Made by a program: the position numbers and the translations under genes. Shown piece by piece: positions 60,621 through 64,000 of a stretch of 64,000 nt of DNA. Position 1 is the stretch's first letter, and each line of letters begins with the position of its first letter. The stretch comes from Owenia fusiformis (lineage: Eukaryota; Annelida; Polychaeta; Sabellida; Oweniidae): NCBI GenBank assembly GCA_903813345.2, contig CAIIXF020000003.1, positions 2,136,109-2,200,108 on the forward strand. Direction: 5' to 3'. The notes under the pieces are model-generated. The model did no database searches. It saw only the letters and a program-made list of their open reading frames with translations, and was not told the DNA's origin.

Positions 60621-61959
60621 GTTTTAAAGGAACATGACTAAAAAAAACGGAGCGAAAATATCGAAAGACGACCGAGAAAATTGAAAAAAATAACAAAGTA
60701 CTGGATTTGACCTAGTTCTTGACCTTTGACCTAGATAAAAATTTGACCCCATTTCCCACCAACTAGATACTATACCTATATTGACCATATAATAGTCTTG
60801 AAAAGATGTCTTATAGTTGTTGAGAAAACTCGATCAGTATAATAAGAATAAGAAGAATAAGAAGAATAAGAAAAGAGGCAAAAACAATAGACTCCAGATT
60901 TCATCTGGAGTCTAATAATATAACCATACCCTAATGGACTATCTTTTCATTTCAATAACCAATGTGCATTCTATTTTGCATTTTTTACTGCAATTATTTG
61001 TAAAAATAGTTTTAAATCTTACATTTTTGACTGGAAAATGAAGAGACAATGATCAGATATACTCATATTATTGGTCACATTTATATTTAGATTTTGGGAA
61101 ACACATCCCCTTACTGATCCAATTCAGAACTACTAGAGAAAGTAACTCTCGTGAAAAACTTCATCAACATGACTGTTGATTACTGATTGCAGTAATTAAA
61201 CTAATGACCTCATATTTGGATATCTTCTTTTCCGATATGATTTTACAATTTACTTCAAATTGGCAAAGGACCAGGTGTAGTATGGCAAGTGATATCTGAC
61301 GGTCATATATTTTACCATGACTACTTTTTCAATATAAATATGACATTTCTCAAAAACACAATATGTTATCTTTCAAGAAAATTCAATTCTCAATGATAAT
61401 AAAAAATATCATTCGAACAATCTAAAAAACTATGAATAGGGAACCCATCTCAACATTTTTTTGAACTTATTTACTCAACAGAGGTTCTTCTTTTTATATG
61501 AATTGAATAAAATTATTATTCAACAAGTGGTCTATAACGTTTTCATTAGTAGAATTGTAATGAAAGACTAGTTTTGGAGATATCAATTTTCAATGACCAA
61601 AATTATGCTGAAAACAATGGATAGTTTGAGTTTTTCCAATAGAAAATAACTTTATCACATTTCAATACCCATTCCCTTTTCAGAATTTGTTAATTCATTA
61701 GCGTAGAAGAACCTTTGATATACCTGTAAATTTAGTAGTAAAATCATGTAGTGTATCATTAAGTTGTCAAGGAATCAAACCAGAATGAAATCATAAAAAT
61801 AAGTTGAAAATAAATGTTGAGGGGGATTCATGATGTTTTTTCTTTTCAAGTGAAGAAGTTGGATGATATTATTTTTATCACGGGGACTTTACATAAGAAA
61901 AATCACATTGTTTTCACAAAAACACATTTAGCCCCAAAACGCCAAATGCTAATAAGATA

Positions 61960-62500
61960 TTGAGCTATGACCTTGAAATGATCTTGATCCATAAACACTG
62001 ACATGGACCTCTGGTCACTTTATCATTGGTCATTAAATAGGACTGTAGCCCCACAGTAGCCAACTACCTAGATATTGACCTTTGACCTTGAAATGACCTT
62101 GACATCAGGTCACCTAAGGTCACAGGTCATCAGGTCGCCAAAGGTCACAATTGTTCTCAATTGCCTTTAAACTCCAAATTGCTATATATTGACCTTGGAA
62201 GTCACCCTATCATGAGTCGCTGGGACCACAGCAGATCCCAGGGCCTTAATACATCAAATACTTAGATACTGATATTCGACCTTGGAATAACATTGACCTC
62301 AGGTCACACATTCATGATTCACAAAGGGTAACCTCAGCCCAAAAATGCCAAATACTTAGATACCTTGAAAAGATCTTGACCTATAGACCCTGACCTTGAC
62401 AACAGGTCACCTAATAATCGGTTGTCAAAGGTCTTAAAATGCCAAGTACCCTAGATATTGATATTTTAAACTTGAAATGACCCTGACTTCTGACCTATGT
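61960..62500. repeat. AGGTCA / TGACCT half-site-rich repeat
   Basis: Irregular repetition of TGACCTTGAAATGACCTTGA and CAGGTCACCTAAGGTCACAG words, giving many copies of AGGTCA on both strands in about 500 bp. Part of the 58172 element. Confidence 0.7.
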
Positions 62501-64000
62501 TGAATACACATTTTATGAACAAAACATACTAAGTTGAAAACTTATCTTTTTGGATATGAAATTGCTATGTTTCAAAACTAAGGTATTTGTATTGCAAAAG
62601 TAATATTTAAATTGAATAAACAAAAAAAAGAATTTTCCATCAGATTTAGTAAAATTATAACTCTTAAGTAAATGTTGTAATTGTTGCATATCAATCTAGT
62701 GCAACTGCTACAGGTATCACTCTGACACATAGCTGTGAACAAATCAAACTTCTTTGATGTTGATGTAATGCAAATTGGTTTCTTTTAATTCGACGTCCGC
62801 AAGATAAATCATCAATACTAGGATTGTCAAAACTTGCATTAATAAAATCAATTCCCGTCTCATCACTGTCACACTCATTACTACAATATGATGTCTCTTA
62901 GATCACTGTCTGCAAGCTATAAACTAAAAAGAATCAACTTCACTATCTGCTGCATCACTTTAAATATAGTAAAGAGTTGTCCTGGAAGTAATGCACTATA
63001 TGCTCGTCATTAATACTTTTTTATTCAAAATCAAAAGTCAATGATACTATCCCTATTTATCCGAATAACCATTATATAAGCTTTTGGCCAAGTAAATAAT
63101 TGTAGGCCTCACACAAGGATAAACTTTTTGAAGACTTTTTCGTACTGGTGTAGACTCTCCTGCTTGCAAAGCAAGGGCGATAAATTGAGATTTTTCAGTC
63201 GAAACAAGAAAACAAACATATAATTATTTTTTCTTCGACAAATAAAAGATAAAATTGAGTTTACCTTTGTATTTTTTCAAAACATCACTTAATATGAAAA
63301 TGCTGTGAAAAAAGTTTATTCTTGTGTGAGCCCTATGATTATTTACTTTGTCAAAAACTAATGGAATGGTTATTGGTATATTTAAAAAACATTGACTATA
63401 TAAAATAAGAATAATATCCTTGACAACAGTAACTTTTTAATTGAAAACGCATTTTAAGGTCATTATTATCCAATTTTTTACCATAATTGTTTTTCATAAA
63501 ATTACCACATCCGAATGGACTATCATTACACATCAATATCAAATTTGCATCCTATTTTGTATACTTACTAGTATTATTTAAAAAAATGTATATTTTTAAA
63601 ACTCGTCTTTTTGACAGTCGCACCTTGGTGCAAGCCGTTTACCCCTTTTGTGTCACTATTTTGAATGCAGACAAGTACAAATGAACAGATAATAGATCAA
63701 TCTAAAATGACTATGTGTCAAATCATAGTAAGCTACCACAACATAGGTTTAGCCTAACTAAGCCACTTAGGAAGCAATTTGGCACACACTAAATGTTTTA
63801 TTGTAGCCACACAGTGAATTCTATTTGCGGATCATTATATGGCTATGCAAAGACATTTAGAAAGGGGCGTGGGACTTTACAAAAAATCTTTATTTGTGTT
63901 CAAATTTTTGAAGAAAATGAATTACCATTTGTCCTGATATTCAAAGGTATTGTTTAAATTATTATGTTCGGCTATCATGGAAAGTTTCATCACTGTTGGT

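Larger units (their letters stand above)
58984..60913. mobile_element. Element nested in the 58172 element
   Basis: Interrupts the arm pattern of its host: sequence like 63470-63600 breaks at 58980 and resumes at 60915. Bounded by CTAGACTTGGGAAATTG..AGACTCCAGAT at the left and CATCTGGAGTCTAATA at the right. Carries the AACCGGAAGTCGGATCG repeats and a purine-rich microsatellite. Confidence 0.6.
58172..63792. mobile_element. 5.6-kb inverted-repeat element
   Basis: The left end TTAGTGTGTGCCAAA and its inverse TTTGGCACACACTAA at 63778-63792 start arms that pair again at ACCTATGTTGTGGTAGCTTA and CAAATTTGATTTTG-like blocks. Sub-palindromes sit in both arms (GCAAAGTAAATAA..GGGCTCACA and its inverse near 58600/58830 and 63090/63330). 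No transposase recognised. Confidence 0.68.

Overview
The window is animal nuclear DNA: AT-rich, with introns and many short inverted-repeat elements and tandem arrays. I could build only two multi-exon genes, both on the minus strand. The repeat styles (elements beginning GCTCACATGGTG, AACCGGAAGTCGGATCG repeats, AGGTCA-type arrays) suggest a marine invertebrate, perhaps a mollusc, brachiopod or hemichordate. This is inference; nothing seen fixes the phylum.

Ammonium-transporter (AMT) locus, 0.7-33.2 kb. A complete AMT/Amt-type (not Rh-type) gene can be assembled by eye from nine exons between 22290 and 9252. All splice phases fit, giving 579 codons plus stop. The two pore histidines, the membrane-segment signatures, the conserved C-terminal EHG motif and a long Ser/Thr/Asn-rich tail are present. 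Upstream of the single set of common exons lie three further first exons (25029-25191, 29590-29758, 33069-33243). Each starts with ATG, encodes a different extracellular N-terminus and the same half of the first membrane helix, and ends in the same phase at the same MQTG|GT junction. This looks like a variable-first-exon (multi-promoter) transporter gene, or a trail of orphan first exons left by tandem duplication. A fifth first exon at 730-853 starts a second AMT gene that leaves the window at the left edge. Two introns hold minisatellites that grew out of the 3' splice site and exon start of exons 6 and 8.

Region 33.3-40.4 kb has no convincing gene. It holds a 2.8 kb foldback element and an 870 bp palindromic TA-flanked element. 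A second gene, a membrane-anchored P-loop GTPase-like protein, is represented by two exons (57074-56530 and 40912-40448) split by a 15.6 kb intron. That intron carries most of the repeats between 41 and 56 kb, including a 5.7 kb element with GCTCACATGGTG ends and a small ORF with a perfect C2H2 zinc-finger spacing. The right end (58.2-63.8 kb) is one large inverted-repeat-bounded element with another element nested in it. A decayed LINE lies between two of the AMT first exons.

The two genes are not obviously linked in function. The AMT products would form trimeric ammonium channels in the plasma membrane. The GTPase-like protein has no assignable role. No tRNA, rRNA, CRISPR or retrovirus-like element was recognised.
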